DNA of 64,000 nucleotides from Leptospira broomii serovar Hurstbridge str. 5399 (GTDB taxonomy: Bacteria > Spirochaetota > Leptospiria > Leptospirales > Leptospiraceae): assembly GCF_000243715.2 (NCBI RefSeq), contig NZ_AHMO02000004.1, positions 622,501 to 686,500 on the forward strand, read 5' to 3'. Positions 1 to 8,212 of this stretch are shown piece by piece; the first letter of the stretch is position 1, and each line of letters starts with the position of its first letter. Under the pieces are notes generated by a model that made no database searches, was not told the origin of the DNA, and worked only from the letters and a program-made list of their open reading frames with translations. A program made the translations under genes and the position numbers.

Positions 1-2217
1 GGGTCTTTTAAGGAAAGCTCCTTCGAGAAAGATAAGGAAGTTATTCAGGCTTATATGCGTAGTAAGGGGTATCTGGACTCCGAGTTACTCCGAGATGGAA
101 CGAATTGGGAGATCCATTGGGAAAATCCCGAAAAGAAAGACAGGCGCGTAATTATCGTTAATATAAAACTGTACGAAGGACAGATTTATTATTTTAACGG
201 GTATTCGGTTGCCCACGATATGACTTTGGATAACGAAGGTCGTCCCGTCTTCTTGAATAAAGAGAAAAACCCGCCCGATACTCCGAAAGATAAGCTAAGT
301 CCACTCTTTACGTTAGATGAAATAGAAAAGGTGATGGATTATAGCGTAAAAGATGTGGGTGAAATATTCGATGAGACAGTATTCATGCGTGATAGATCCT
401 CCGTAAACGAACTCTACGGGGCAAAAGGGCATATTTTCGCGCAGGTTATCCCTCGAAGGAAGATTATTTCATTGGATGAAGAAAGTCTTCAATATTACGA
501 AAACTGTTATTCAAGAAAAACGGATTTAGAGCGCAAAATTTGCGAAGACGAATATAAGCAATTGAACATACGTAAATTGCGGGAAGTATTCGTAAAAAAA
601 ACCGCTTTACGCGGTAGAAAATTCGTGCACGTGGATTTTACGGTTCGGGAAAATAATTTAGCTAAAATCGAAAACGTAATTATCAAGGGAAACAAGAAGA
701 CGCAGGATAAAGTTATTCGGCGGGAATTATTGTTTAAGCCTGGCGATCTTTTCGACTCCACTAAAGTCAATCGCTCCAGGGAGCGTATCCACAATTTAGG
801 ATATTTTAAAGAAGTAAACTTTAATATGCGTCCCGGCTCCGACGATTCTAAGATGAATATCGTGATCGAAGTATTGGAACAGCCGACGGGAACCGTGTCC
901 ATGGGTGGTGGATACGGAACGATTACTGGATTTACGATTTTTACGGAAGTCGGCGAGAATAACCTGAATGGAACAGGGCAAAAGATATCCGGAAGGATCG
1001 AATTCGGTCCCTACAGAAGATCTTTCCAGATATCTTGGACGGAGCCATGGCTTAACGATACCCCTTGGTCTCTTTCTCTTTCCTTATTTTATTTTTCAAG
1101 AACGATCTTCTTAGGGTCTACTTCCACGATTTCAATCTCCGATAGTACGACTGCCCCGATTACCGAGAACGCGACGTACGATAACAACGGATTAGGTGTT
1201 ACGATGGGGATTGCCCATCGTGTATTCACCAACTGGACGCACTTTCACAGATACACTCCTGCGTTCTATTCCTATTCTAACCCGACGGCGCTCGTATCCG
1301 ACGCTGTCCTCGCTAACGTTCGACAAGGTTGGCAATTTCGTTCGCAGATATCAAACGGCATTTCCTTTGATATTCGGGACAACGTATTCGCTCCAACTCG
1401 AGGTTACGATATACTTTTGCAAGTAGATAACGTAGGCCAGTATCTTGGTGGATCTTCGCACTTCGATCAGTATAGAGTAACTGCAGAATACTATCACACT
1501 TGGTTCGATTTTACGTTCGGCGGTTTAGTGCGAAACAACTCACTCCGTCGTTGGCGGGTGGTACAGGAGTTTCGTACATCGGATATGTTTACTTTGCAGA
1601 GATCTCCAAAGTACGGCCACCAAGATCCGGTTCAAGACCCGTACATTCGCCCCCAGGATTTATTGATCATCGGGGGATACGAGTCCTTACGAGGATGGTA
1701 CTATAACGATCCGAAATTTCCGACGGACTGGAGAAGCGGAGCTCAGCATCGTATTCTGTTCGATTCTGAAATTCGGATTCCGATCGAACCGAGTCTTTTG
1801 TGGTTAGTGGTATTTTTAGATGGGGGGGCGCTTTACGAGCAAGTTAATCGATTTACCGGCGTTAAAAAAGATTATGTTACGAATTATGATAAAAACAAAC
1901 AAGCACAGATTTTGGCCGACCCGGTAGGCTATTACCTCCAAAATAATTTCAACTTATCGAACGGCAAGAAAGCCGACGTGACTTACGACGATTTGAATAA
2001 TCCGGCGAGATTGGTATTGTCTGCGCAAAACGTTGCGATGGATCGTATGAGATATTCTTGGGGGATAGGTCTAAGGATTCAGATTCCGGTTCTTCCCCTT
2101 CGTATTTACTTCGCCCAGAAAATTCGTCCTACGGGAAACTTTTGGGCCCCATTTGAAAGATATGAAGACGATAGGGCGTTTCAATTCGTATTCGGAATCG
2201 GGGATTACCGTTTCTAA
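1..2217 (+). CDS. bamA: Outer membrane assembly factor BamA (Omp85), 5' end missing
   Basis: The reading frame is open from base 1, so at least 18 codons precede the first visible ATG at 55 and the true start lies outside the window. BamA inserts beta-barrel proteins into the outer membrane. POTRA-type sequence is visible near residues 45-70 and again at about 200-275 (numbering from the ATG at 55), with a long charged stretch between them that is not typical POTRA. A C-terminal Omp85 barrel follows from about residue 285. The barrel carries an L6-type motif as LRGW where most family members have RGF or RGY, and the protein ends in Phe, the usual barrel C-terminal signal. The helicase gene follows after 15 bases. 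Confidence 0.9.
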   Translation, partial: GSFKESSFEKDKEVIQAYMRSKGYLDSELLRDGTNWEIHWENPEKKDRRVIIVNIKLYEGQIYYFNGYSVAHDMTLDNEGRPVFLNKEKNPPDTPKDKLSPLFTLDEIEKVMDYSVKDVGEIFDETVFMRDRSSVNELYGAKGHIFAQVIPRRKIISLDEESLQYYENCYSRKTDLERKICEDEYKQLNIRKLREVFVKKTALRGRKFVHVDFTVRENNLAKIENVIIKGNKKTQDKVIRRELLFKPGDLFDSTKVNRSRERIHNLGYFKEVNFNMRPGSDDSKMNIVIEVLEQPTGTVSMGGGYGTITGFTIFTEVGENNLNGTGQKISGRIEFGPYRRSFQISWTEPWLNDTPWSLSLSLFYFSRTIFLGSTSTISISDSTTAPITENATYDNNGLGVTMGIAHRVFTNWTHFHRYTPAFYSYSNPTALVSDAVLANVRQGWQFRSQISNGISFDIRDNVFAPTRGYDILLQVDNVGQYLGGSSHFDQYRVTAEYYHTWFDFTFGGLVRNNSLRRWRVVQEFRTSDMFTLQRSPKYGHQDPVQDPYIRPQDLLIIGGYESLRGWYYNDPKFPTDWRSGAQHRILFDSEIRIPIEPSLLWLVVFLDGGALYEQVNRFTGVKKDYVTNYDKNKQAQILADPVGYYLQNNFNLSNGKKADVTYDDLNNPARLVLSAQNVAMDRMRYSWGIGLRIQIPVLPLRIYFAQKIRPTGNFWAPFERYEDDRAFQFVFGIGDYRF

Positions 2218-2232
2218 GGGACGGAATTTTGT

Positions 2233-4437
2233 GTGATCGATTTACTTGTCGGCTTAAATGAACCGCAAAAAGCGGCTGTAGAACGATTGGACGGCCCAGT
2301 TTTGATCCTTGCAGGAGCCGGTTCCGGAAAGACAAGAGTCATTACTCACCGAATTGCCAACTTAATTCTGAATCGAAAAACGGACTCCATATGCGCTTTA
2401 ACGTTCACAAATAAGGCGGCTGCGGAAATGGCCGAACGAGTGCGCAATTTGGTTCCCGATCTGCCGTTCAATGTGCAAATTAAAACCTTCCATTCTCTTT
2501 GTCTATTTATCTTACGGAGAGAGGCGAATGCACTCGGGATCGATTCGGGGTTTACCGTCTACGATACGACGCTTCAGGAATCGTTAATTAAGCAAGTTGT
2601 AAAGGACTTGCACGAGGATCCTAAGCAATACAAGCCGTCCGCCTTAACGGGTATTTTTTCTTCCTTAAAGGATTCGATGCTCGATCCGGACCAGTACGTC
2701 AGGAAAGAGGATTTTTCCCACCGATCGCAGGTCGTCGCGAAGATCTACGCCGAATACGAAGTCAGAAAGCAAAAAAATCAGGCTTTCGACTTCGGAGATT
2801 TGATATTGAGAGTCGTTCGACTGTTCGAAGAACAGCCTTCGATATTATCAAAGTATCAGGAGCGTTGGAGATACGTCATGGTGGATGAATATCAGGATAC
2901 CAACAAAGTTCAATATCGGCTAGTTCGATTACTCGCAGGAGATCGCGGCAATTTATGCGTGGTGGGAGACGACGACCAATCCATCTATTCTTGGAGAGGC
3001 GCTGATATTTCGAATATTCTAAATTTCGAACATGATTATCCGAATTCTTTTGTCGTAAAGCTGGAGGAGAATTATCGTTCCTCAGGAAGAATTATAAGAG
3101 CGGCGTCAAGGGTAATTTCTAATAACCCTGATCGTAAAGAGAAAGAGCTTTTTACAAATAATCCCGAAGGGGAGCCGGTAACTCTCTCTGAGTTTGAAAA
3201 CGAAAACGAAGAGGCGTATGACGCGGTAAAAAAGATTCGATCCGAAGCGGCAAAGGGCACGGACTATAAAGATTTTGCCATATTTTACAGAACAAACGCC
3301 CAATCGAGATATTACGAGGAAAGTCTAAGATCCGCAGGTATACCTTACAAAATTTTCGGAGGATTTCGATTTTTCGATCGGGCCGAGATTAAGGACATGA
3401 TCGCATATTTAAATGTGGTCGCCAATCCTTTGGATTCGACATCTCTCCTTAGAATTGTAAATAATCCACCGAGGGGAATAGGAGACGCCTCCATCGAGAA
3501 AATGCGCGAGTTTTCCATTGATCGCGGATTTTCGTTTTTGGAGGCGCTGGGACATCCTGACTTACCGTTAAAGAAAGCAGGGATTGCCAAAGCAAAAGAA
3601 CTCTATCATCTATTCGAAGATCTGATTGAAATGAAGGAGAAGGGAGAACTTCCCTCTAAGATTGCGTTACAAATAATTGAACGGTCGGGTTGGGTGGAAT
3701 ATACCGAGCGAAACTCCGGGGATGAGGAGGCCGTTTCAAGAGTCGAGAACGTTCGAGAGTTCGTGAACTCGATTGCCGAGTATGAAGAGCGGGAAGATTC
3801 TCCGAATTTGGAGGAATACCTCAATCAGATTAGCCTCCTTACCTCGGAAGAGGACACCGCTCAATTGACCGATTATGTTCATCTAATGACGGTACATAAC
3901 GCAAAAGGACTGGAGTTTCCGACCGTTTTTCTTACCGGCCTGGAAGAAGGGACCTTCCCGCATTCTATGAGTCTTGAGGAACCGAAAGGAGAGCAAGAGG
4001 AACGCAGGCTATTCTATGTAGCCCTGACTCGTGCCAGAAAAAAACTTTATCTAAGCTATTGCAGATATTCTCGAAAATTCGGAAAAGTAGAACCGCGAAT
4101 ACCATCTCACTTTTTGCCCGAAATTCCTTCGGAATGCTTCGGCCAAGAAGCCGCATTCATAAGAAGGGGAGTCCGGGTGCCGGAAGGTCCTCCTGTGGCT
4201 TGGGGGGGAGCCGGTGATTCTTCATTAAAAAACGTTCGAAATTCGGAAGATTCGAACGCCGGTCCTTTAGGAGAGGAAGCGGAAATCGGAGAGGGGGATC
4301 GAGTTAGGCACGGTCAGTTTGGGGTGGGAATTGTTGCCGGCGTCTCCGGGAACGGGAAAAACCGAAAAGTCAAAATCAGGTTTGGAGGGGTAGAAAAGAA
4401 CTTTTTCCTTGCCTATACCCCCTTAGAGAAATTATAA
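2233..4437 (+). CDS. pcrA: UvrD/PcrA-type ATP-dependent 3'-5' DNA helicase
   Basis: SF1A helicase of repair and replication. Walker A (GAGSGKT) is near residue 30, the DEXX box reads VDEYQDTN, then come GDDDQSIYSWRGAD, the motif with TVHNAKGLEFP, and motif VI around VALTRARKKLY. The last 50 or so residues (GDRVRHGQFGVG onward) look like the small Tudor-like C-terminal domain of PcrA/UvrD. The length of 734 residues is usual. The start is GTG at 2233, supported by AAGGGA about 10 bases upstream. It sits 15 bases after bamA on the same strand, so co-transcription is likely. UvrD versus PcrA cannot be separated by eye. Confidence 0.93.
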   Translation: MIDLLVGLNEPQKAAVERLDGPVLILAGAGSGKTRVITHRIANLILNRKTDSICALTFTNKAAAEMAERVRNLVPDLPFNVQIKTFHSLCLFILRREANALGIDSGFTVYDTTLQESLIKQVVKDLHEDPKQYKPSALTGIFSSLKDSMLDPDQYVRKEDFSHRSQVVAKIYAEYEVRKQKNQAFDFGDLILRVVRLFEEQPSILSKYQERWRYVMVDEYQDTNKVQYRLVRLLAGDRGNLCVVGDDDQSIYSWRGADISNILNFEHDYPNSFVVKLEENYRSSGRIIRAASRVISNNPDRKEKELFTNNPEGEPVTLSEFENENEEAYDAVKKIRSEAAKGTDYKDFAIFYRTNAQSRYYEESLRSAGIPYKIFGGFRFFDRAEIKDMIAYLNVVANPLDSTSLLRIVNNPPRGIGDASIEKMREFSIDRGFSFLEALGHPDLPLKKAGIAKAKELYHLFEDLIEMKEKGELPSKIALQIIERSGWVEYTERNSGDEEAVSRVENVREFVNSIAEYEEREDSPNLEEYLNQISLLTSEEDTAQLTDYVHLMTVHNAKGLEFPTVFLTGLEEGTFPHSMSLEEPKGEQEERRLFYVALTRARKKLYLSYCRYSRKFGKVEPRIPSHFLPEIPSECFGQEAAFIRRGVRVPEGPPVAWGGAGDSSLKNVRNSEDSNAGPLGEEAEIGEGDRVRHGQFGVGIVAGVSGNGKNRKVKIRFGGVEKNFFLAYTPLEKL

Positions 4438-4498
4438 CGGAGGGAAAAGTTCCTCCTTATAAAAACCGATAATTATCCCAAGGAACACAGGAAAACCA

Positions 4499-4945
4499 AT
4501 GAAACGGATCTTAGTAGCAGCTCTTGCCTTAGGCTTGGCAAGCCCCCTCCTAGCAGGAAAAGTAACCGGTCTAGTGGAAGAATTCAACAAGGTAGAAGAA
4601 TTTAATAAGAACCGAAAAATCTCGGAAGCGGCCAAAAAGGCTACTCTGGAAAAGAATCTACTTTCTGCTCTTAAATACAGCCTTCACCGAAAGTATCTGG
4701 ATTACAAAGAATATACGAAAGGTCTAACGACCGATTCGCTCCAGTACGAGCAGCAAAAAGGTACGTTCTCGGTTTACGTTAAGTTTAAAACCTATATAGT
4801 ATTTTATACGTATCTGATGGATCCGGAATTATATCTTCAGACACCAACGAACGAAGTCTTCTATGTTCGTCCCGATAATTTAGATGAAGAGGTTCACAAG
4901 GAAGACAAACAGCAACCTGCGTCTCCTTCGAGCCAGGCAAAATAA
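4499..4945 (+). CDS. Small secreted protein of unknown function
   Basis: A protein of 148 residues that I do not recognise. The N-terminus (KR, then a hydrophobic Ala/Leu stretch ending near LLAGK) is a typical signal peptide with probable cleavage near residue 20. The mature part is rich in Lys, Glu and Tyr, contains a repeated VEEFN pattern around residues 27-40, and ends in a low-complexity polar tail. A periplasmic or surface location is inferred. The start is ATG with AGGA nearby. It lies between the helicase and the CysQ-like gene, and the latter starts 10 bases after its stop, so the two probably share a transcript. Confidence 0.75.
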   Translation: MKRILVAALALGLASPLLAGKVTGLVEEFNKVEEFNKNRKISEAAKKATLEKNLLSALKYSLHRKYLDYKEYTKGLTTDSLQYEQQKGTFSVYVKFKTYIVFYTYLMDPELYLQTPTNEVFYVRPDNLDEEVHKEDKQQPASPSSQAK

Positions 4946-4955
4946 TCTTCTCGGA

Positions 4956-5813
4956 ATGCGATTTCCGGAAGAAGCTCATATCGTATCAAGGCTCGTGCTC
5001 GAGGCGGCGGATGAGATTCTCCGGATATATCGTAGCGAATTCTCAGTCAGAGAAAAAACGAAAGGGGATCCTGTAACCGAAGCCGATCTCGTCGCAAATA
5101 GAATTTTAATCGAAGGGATTCGTAAAAAATTCGGAGACCCGGTTTTTTCAGAGGAAGAACTTCTTCCCTTCGATCAGGAGACTCATCGATTCGGGCGAGT
5201 TTGGATTTTAGATCCGATTGATGGCACCCGCGAGTTTGTCGCAAAGAATCCGGAATTCGCGTTGAGTTTAGGTCTAGTTCGGGAAGGAAGACCTGTTTTC
5301 GGTATCATTATGAATCCCGCTAGCGGTGAGTTTTTTTGGGGAAGGGAAAACGTAGGAGCAGGATACCAAGTTATCGAACCGCCTTTTACAAGCCGAGAGA
5401 TCGATTGGAATACTTCTCATAAGTTTTTAGAAGATGCCGAAATCCATTCTTTGAAAGAAATTCTAGTTTCAGTCTCGGAAACTAGAGCGGGGCTGTTCGA
5501 TATGACAGGTTTCGGAACCCAATATAAAACTAAGGCGACTGGCTCTATTGCTTATAAATTGGCATTAGTGGCCGTCGCAAAAGCACCGTTAACTCTTTCC
5601 TTACGACCTAAAAATGATTGGGACATTGCGGGAGGCGTCGCGATTCTCCGAGCGTCAGGCGGATCGGATATAGAAATAAAGACAGGATTGCCTTTTGATT
5701 TTTTAAAATCAAAATTAAGCGTGGGACTTTTGGCTGGAAAGAGGGAGATAGTTCAAGAATTTTGGAAGGACAATAGAGCCAGACTTCAAGGTTCTGTTCG
5801 TGAAAGTTGGTAA
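4956..5813 (+). CDS. cysQ: CysQ-like 3'(2'),5'-bisphosphate nucleotidase / inositol monophosphatase family
   Basis: A Mg2+-dependent, Li+-sensitive type phosphatase. The family signature is complete: GDPVTEAD, then SEEE as the metal ligand, then DPIDGTREF, and the C-terminal WDIAGG block. CysQ members recycle 3'-phosphoadenosine 5'-phosphate from sulfate assimilation; inositol-phosphatase activity is the alternative and cannot be excluded from sequence. The frame is open further upstream to an ATG at 4884, but that would overlap the preceding gene by 62 bases and add a basic, non-family N-terminus. The ATG at 4956 gives the usual length of about 285 residues. The 3' end overlaps the glycosyltransferase start. 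Confidence 0.85.
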   Translation: MRFPEEAHIVSRLVLEAADEILRIYRSEFSVREKTKGDPVTEADLVANRILIEGIRKKFGDPVFSEEELLPFDQETHRFGRVWILDPIDGTREFVAKNPEFALSLGLVREGRPVFGIIMNPASGEFFWGRENVGAGYQVIEPPFTSREIDWNTSHKFLEDAEIHSLKEILVSVSETRAGLFDMTGFGTQYKTKATGSIAYKLALVAVAKAPLTLSLRPKNDWDIAGGVAILRASGGSDIEIKTGLPFDFLKSKLSVGLLAGKREIVQEFWKDNRARLQGSVRESW

Positions 5814-7008
5814 ATATTTCAGACAAGGAAGTTTGTTAATTTTGAAGGGAAAACGAAAGACCGTAAATCCACTGACTCAAAAGCCGTTTATCATAGGGGT
5901 GGACGCGAGGCCGTTATCTACTCCCGTTTCAGGTGTAGGCAGATTAATCTCAGCAACTCTAAAAGGTTTCGAAGGAGATCCTCGTTTCAGTTTTCGTCTT
6001 TTTTCAAACCGTCCATTACATGCAAGTCACGCCGGTTTGACAAACCTACCGAATGTAAGTGTGGAGGTAGGAGAAGGCTATCTCGCTAAAAAAGGAGGAC
6101 TCTATTTCGGTCTTGCACTTCCCTGGCTTTTACGTCGGGACAGAGTCGATCTCTTTTGGGGAACTCAGCAAGTTCTACCTCCTTTCTTTCCAAGCAATAT
6201 TCCTACCGTTCTTACCTGCGTCGATTTCGTGATTTATAAATTTCCGGATACGATGAGACGACTTGCTCGGCTCCAGCAAGCTTTGCTAATTCACTGGAGC
6301 GCTAAACGAGCGAATAAGATTCTTCCGATTTCTAGGGCAGTCGGGGACGAAGCGAAATCATATTTTAAAATTCCGGAAAGTAAAATTTCGGTAGTATATC
6401 CCGGTTATGATCCCGATGACATTCGACGAACTCCCGCCAAGCCCCCGACGAAACGAGTCGCAAATCTTCCGTCCAAATATTTTCTTTCGGTCTCTACGGT
6501 AGAACCGAGAAAGAATTACGGTTTCTTAAGACAGGCATATCTGGAATATCTAAAGATAGCGGGTAACAAACCTCGACTTTGGGTGCATGCCGGCAAAGCG
6601 GGATGGGAAAATCCTGATTTAGTCGAGACGATGCGAGCCGACAGCAAATCCGGGAAAATGCTTTGGATAGAAGCTCCCTCCGATGAAGAATTACATTATT
6701 TATATTCGAAGACCGATTTATTCCTGTTTCCATCTTTGTATGAAGGGTTCGGGATTCCTCTCGTGGAAGCATTGGCGCATGGAAAACAATGCCTAGTCGC
6801 GGATTTACCGGTTTTTCGCGAAATCGGGGGAAAATCGATAGTTTATGAAAGCACGAGAGATCCTATAAAATGGGCGGAGGCGCTTCAAAACTATTGCGTC
6901 AAACCTTGGAAATTACCGAAGCCTAATTTAAAGAAATTTGAAATGCTTCATTCTGCAAAATTAACCCGGGACGTTTTTCTGGAATTCCTGAAAGGTAAAT
7001 CGAACTAG
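5800..7008 (+). CDS. GT4-family (group 1) glycosyltransferase
   Basis: A GT-B fold retaining glycosyltransferase, probably adding a sugar in envelope polysaccharide or glycolipid synthesis. The N-terminal half has a glycine-rich segment after GVDARPL. The C-terminal half carries the family signature EGFGIPLVEA at about residue 325, which binds the nucleotide-sugar phosphate. The sugar and acceptor cannot be told. GTG at 5800 overlaps the phosphatase gene by 14 bases. A TTG at 5842, with AAGGAAG about 10 bases before it, is an equally good start. The gene ends in a CTAG shared with the convergent gene on the other strand. Confidence 0.85.
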   Translation: MKVGKYFRQGSLLILKGKRKTVNPLTQKPFIIGVDARPLSTPVSGVGRLISATLKGFEGDPRFSFRLFSNRPLHASHAGLTNLPNVSVEVGEGYLAKKGGLYFGLALPWLLRRDRVDLFWGTQQVLPPFFPSNIPTVLTCVDFVIYKFPDTMRRLARLQQALLIHWSAKRANKILPISRAVGDEAKSYFKIPESKISVVYPGYDPDDIRRTPAKPPTKRVANLPSKYFLSVSTVEPRKNYGFLRQAYLEYLKIAGNKPRLWVHAGKAGWENPDLVETMRADSKSGKMLWIEAPSDEELHYLYSKTDLFLFPSLYEGFGIPLVEALAHGKQCLVADLPVFREIGGKSIVYESTRDPIKWAEALQNYCVKPWKLPKPNLKKFEMLHSAKLTRDVFLEFLKGKSN

Positions 7009-7478
7009 AATTTCCCGAACAGATTCCGTAATATTCCGGTTTTGACCCGTTCTACAGTTCCGGAAAAAACGATACCCCGATCCGACTTCCAAAGTATATG
7101 CATTCTATTTTTATCCAGCGCTTGGAAGAATACCTCTTCACTGTCGTTGGGAGCGAATCTAAATAGGTCCTCTTTTCTTTCCCAATCCGATTCGTTCCAT
7201 CCTTCTCTATCGTAAGCCGGAGAAAATTGGGACGAATTTACCTTCAAGGAGAATCCTTTTTTGCTCGACCATTCAAAATAGGCAGTCGGTATCGTTTGCT
7301 GCGAGTCGGCAAAAACGGGTATCGCGGTGATTCCTTTTCCGGAAAACCGAGATCCTCCCAAATAACCTTCAAATTCTTGAAAGGACAAAAAGTAATTATA
7401 AATCGAATTAGACACGAGTAAAAACGATTCCTCCATTTTACGAGCCGCAGCCGTCTTGGCAAGGAGGATCGAGTCCAT
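7005..7478 (-). CDS. Hypothetical protein, 157 residues
   Basis: Not recognised. The product is soluble-looking and mixed in charge, rich in Phe, Ser and Lys, with no signal peptide or membrane segment. The last stretch contains a segment ending in FGKF. The gene is convergent with the glycosyltransferase gene and divergent from the thioredoxin-like gene, whose ATG is 60 bases away, so the promoters of both probably lie in 7479-7537. Its stop codon overlaps the stop of the convergent gene. It is kept as real because it fills the interval exactly and has no better competitor on the other strand. Confidence 0.6.
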   Translation of the reverse strand: MDSILLAKTAAARKMEESFLLVSNSIYNYFLSFQEFEGYLGGSRFSGKGITAIPVFADSQQTIPTAYFEWSSKKGFSLKVNSSQFSPAYDREGWNESDWERKEDLFRFAPNDSEEVFFQALDKNRMHILWKSDRGIVFSGTVERVKTGILRNLFGKF

Positions 7479-7514
7479 TTGAGGGAAACAAGCGGATTTA
7501 GCTTGAAGGCGTTT

Positions 7515-7531
7515 CAGGATCGCACATCCTG
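7515..7531 (+). promoter_or_regulatory. Short perfect hairpin just before the TlpA-like start
   Basis: CAGGAT and ATCCTG flank the five-base loop CGCAC, six bases before the ATG at 7538. Only GAAAGG separates it from the start, so the stem lies against or over the ribosome-binding region. A role in translation is inference only. Confidence 0.3.
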
Positions 7532-7537
7532 GAAAGG

Positions 7538-8044
7538 ATGAGCTTTAGACCTCTCTTCACTTTTTCTCTCATTATCATTCTTAGTTTAACGATGCCTTCT
7601 TGTACAAGAGGAGAAGAGGCGGCGATTTACAAAATAGCGCTCGAAGATTGGGATGGCCGATCCCATCAGCTCTCCGAATATCGGGGACAGCTTCTAATTC
7701 TGGATTTTTGGGCGAGTTGGTGTGAGCCTTGCAAAAAAGCCGTGCCGGTAGTGGAAGATCTCAAAAACGACCTTCATGGTAAGAACGCTGAAGTCTTGGG
7801 GGTAAATACGGAAAACGGATTAAGTATCCTGGAGATCAAGAACGCAGCTAAGGAATTCGGGATGGATTATCCTAGCCTCCTGGATCCAGAGTGGAAATTA
7901 GTAAACCTTTTAAAGATAGAGGGCCAGCCGGCCCTCTTCGTGTTTAGTAAATCAGGAAAACGCCTACATTTCCAATACGGAATCTCCGAAAAAGATCTCC
8001 CGGTTTTGCGAGGACGTCTAAGAAATTGGCTCGAATCTCCCTAA
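7538..8044 (+). CDS. TlpA/ResA-like thioredoxin-fold protein, probable lipoprotein
   Basis: A membrane-anchored periplasmic thiol-disulfide protein of the TlpA/ResA/AhpC-TSA type. A hydrophobic N-terminus ends in TMPSC with Cys22 as a possible lipidation site. The redox motif is WCEPC (Cys62, Cys65) in the typical context DFWASWCEPCKK, and the cis-Pro region appears as EGQPALFVF. The family keeps cysteines reduced for cytochrome maturation or protects against oxidants; which applies here is not shown. Length (168 residues) is normal. A purine-rich GGAAAGG lies directly against the ATG, closer than ideal. Confidence 0.85.
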   Translation: MSFRPLFTFSLIIILSLTMPSCTRGEEAAIYKIALEDWDGRSHQLSEYRGQLLILDFWASWCEPCKKAVPVVEDLKNDLHGKNAEVLGVNTENGLSILEIKNAAKEFGMDYPSLLDPEWKLVNLLKIEGQPALFVFSKSGKRLHFQYGISEKDLPVLRGRLRNWLESP

Positions 8045-8052
8045 AACTTCAA

Positions 8053-8073
8053 ATATGCATAACGATATGCATA
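8053..8073. repeat. Twice-repeated ATATGCATA upstream of the acyl-CoA synthetase gene
   Basis: The nonamer ATATGCATA occurs at 8053-8061 and again at 8065-8073, a 12-base period. Each copy contains the palindrome ATGCAT. The pair sits 140 bases upstream of the acyl-CoA synthetase start, just after the TlpA-like stop. It could be an operator for a dimeric regulator; this is inference. Confidence 0.35.
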
Positions 8074-8212
8074 AATAACTCTTGATCTCTTCGACAAAGC
8101 CCTAAAAAAAAGGATTTATCTCTAGGGTTCGCCTTTTATCCTGGGGACCGTAATCGGGTTCCGCCGGAAACCTAAAAAAACCCCATAGTAAAAATCAGGA
8201 GAGTTATGATTC

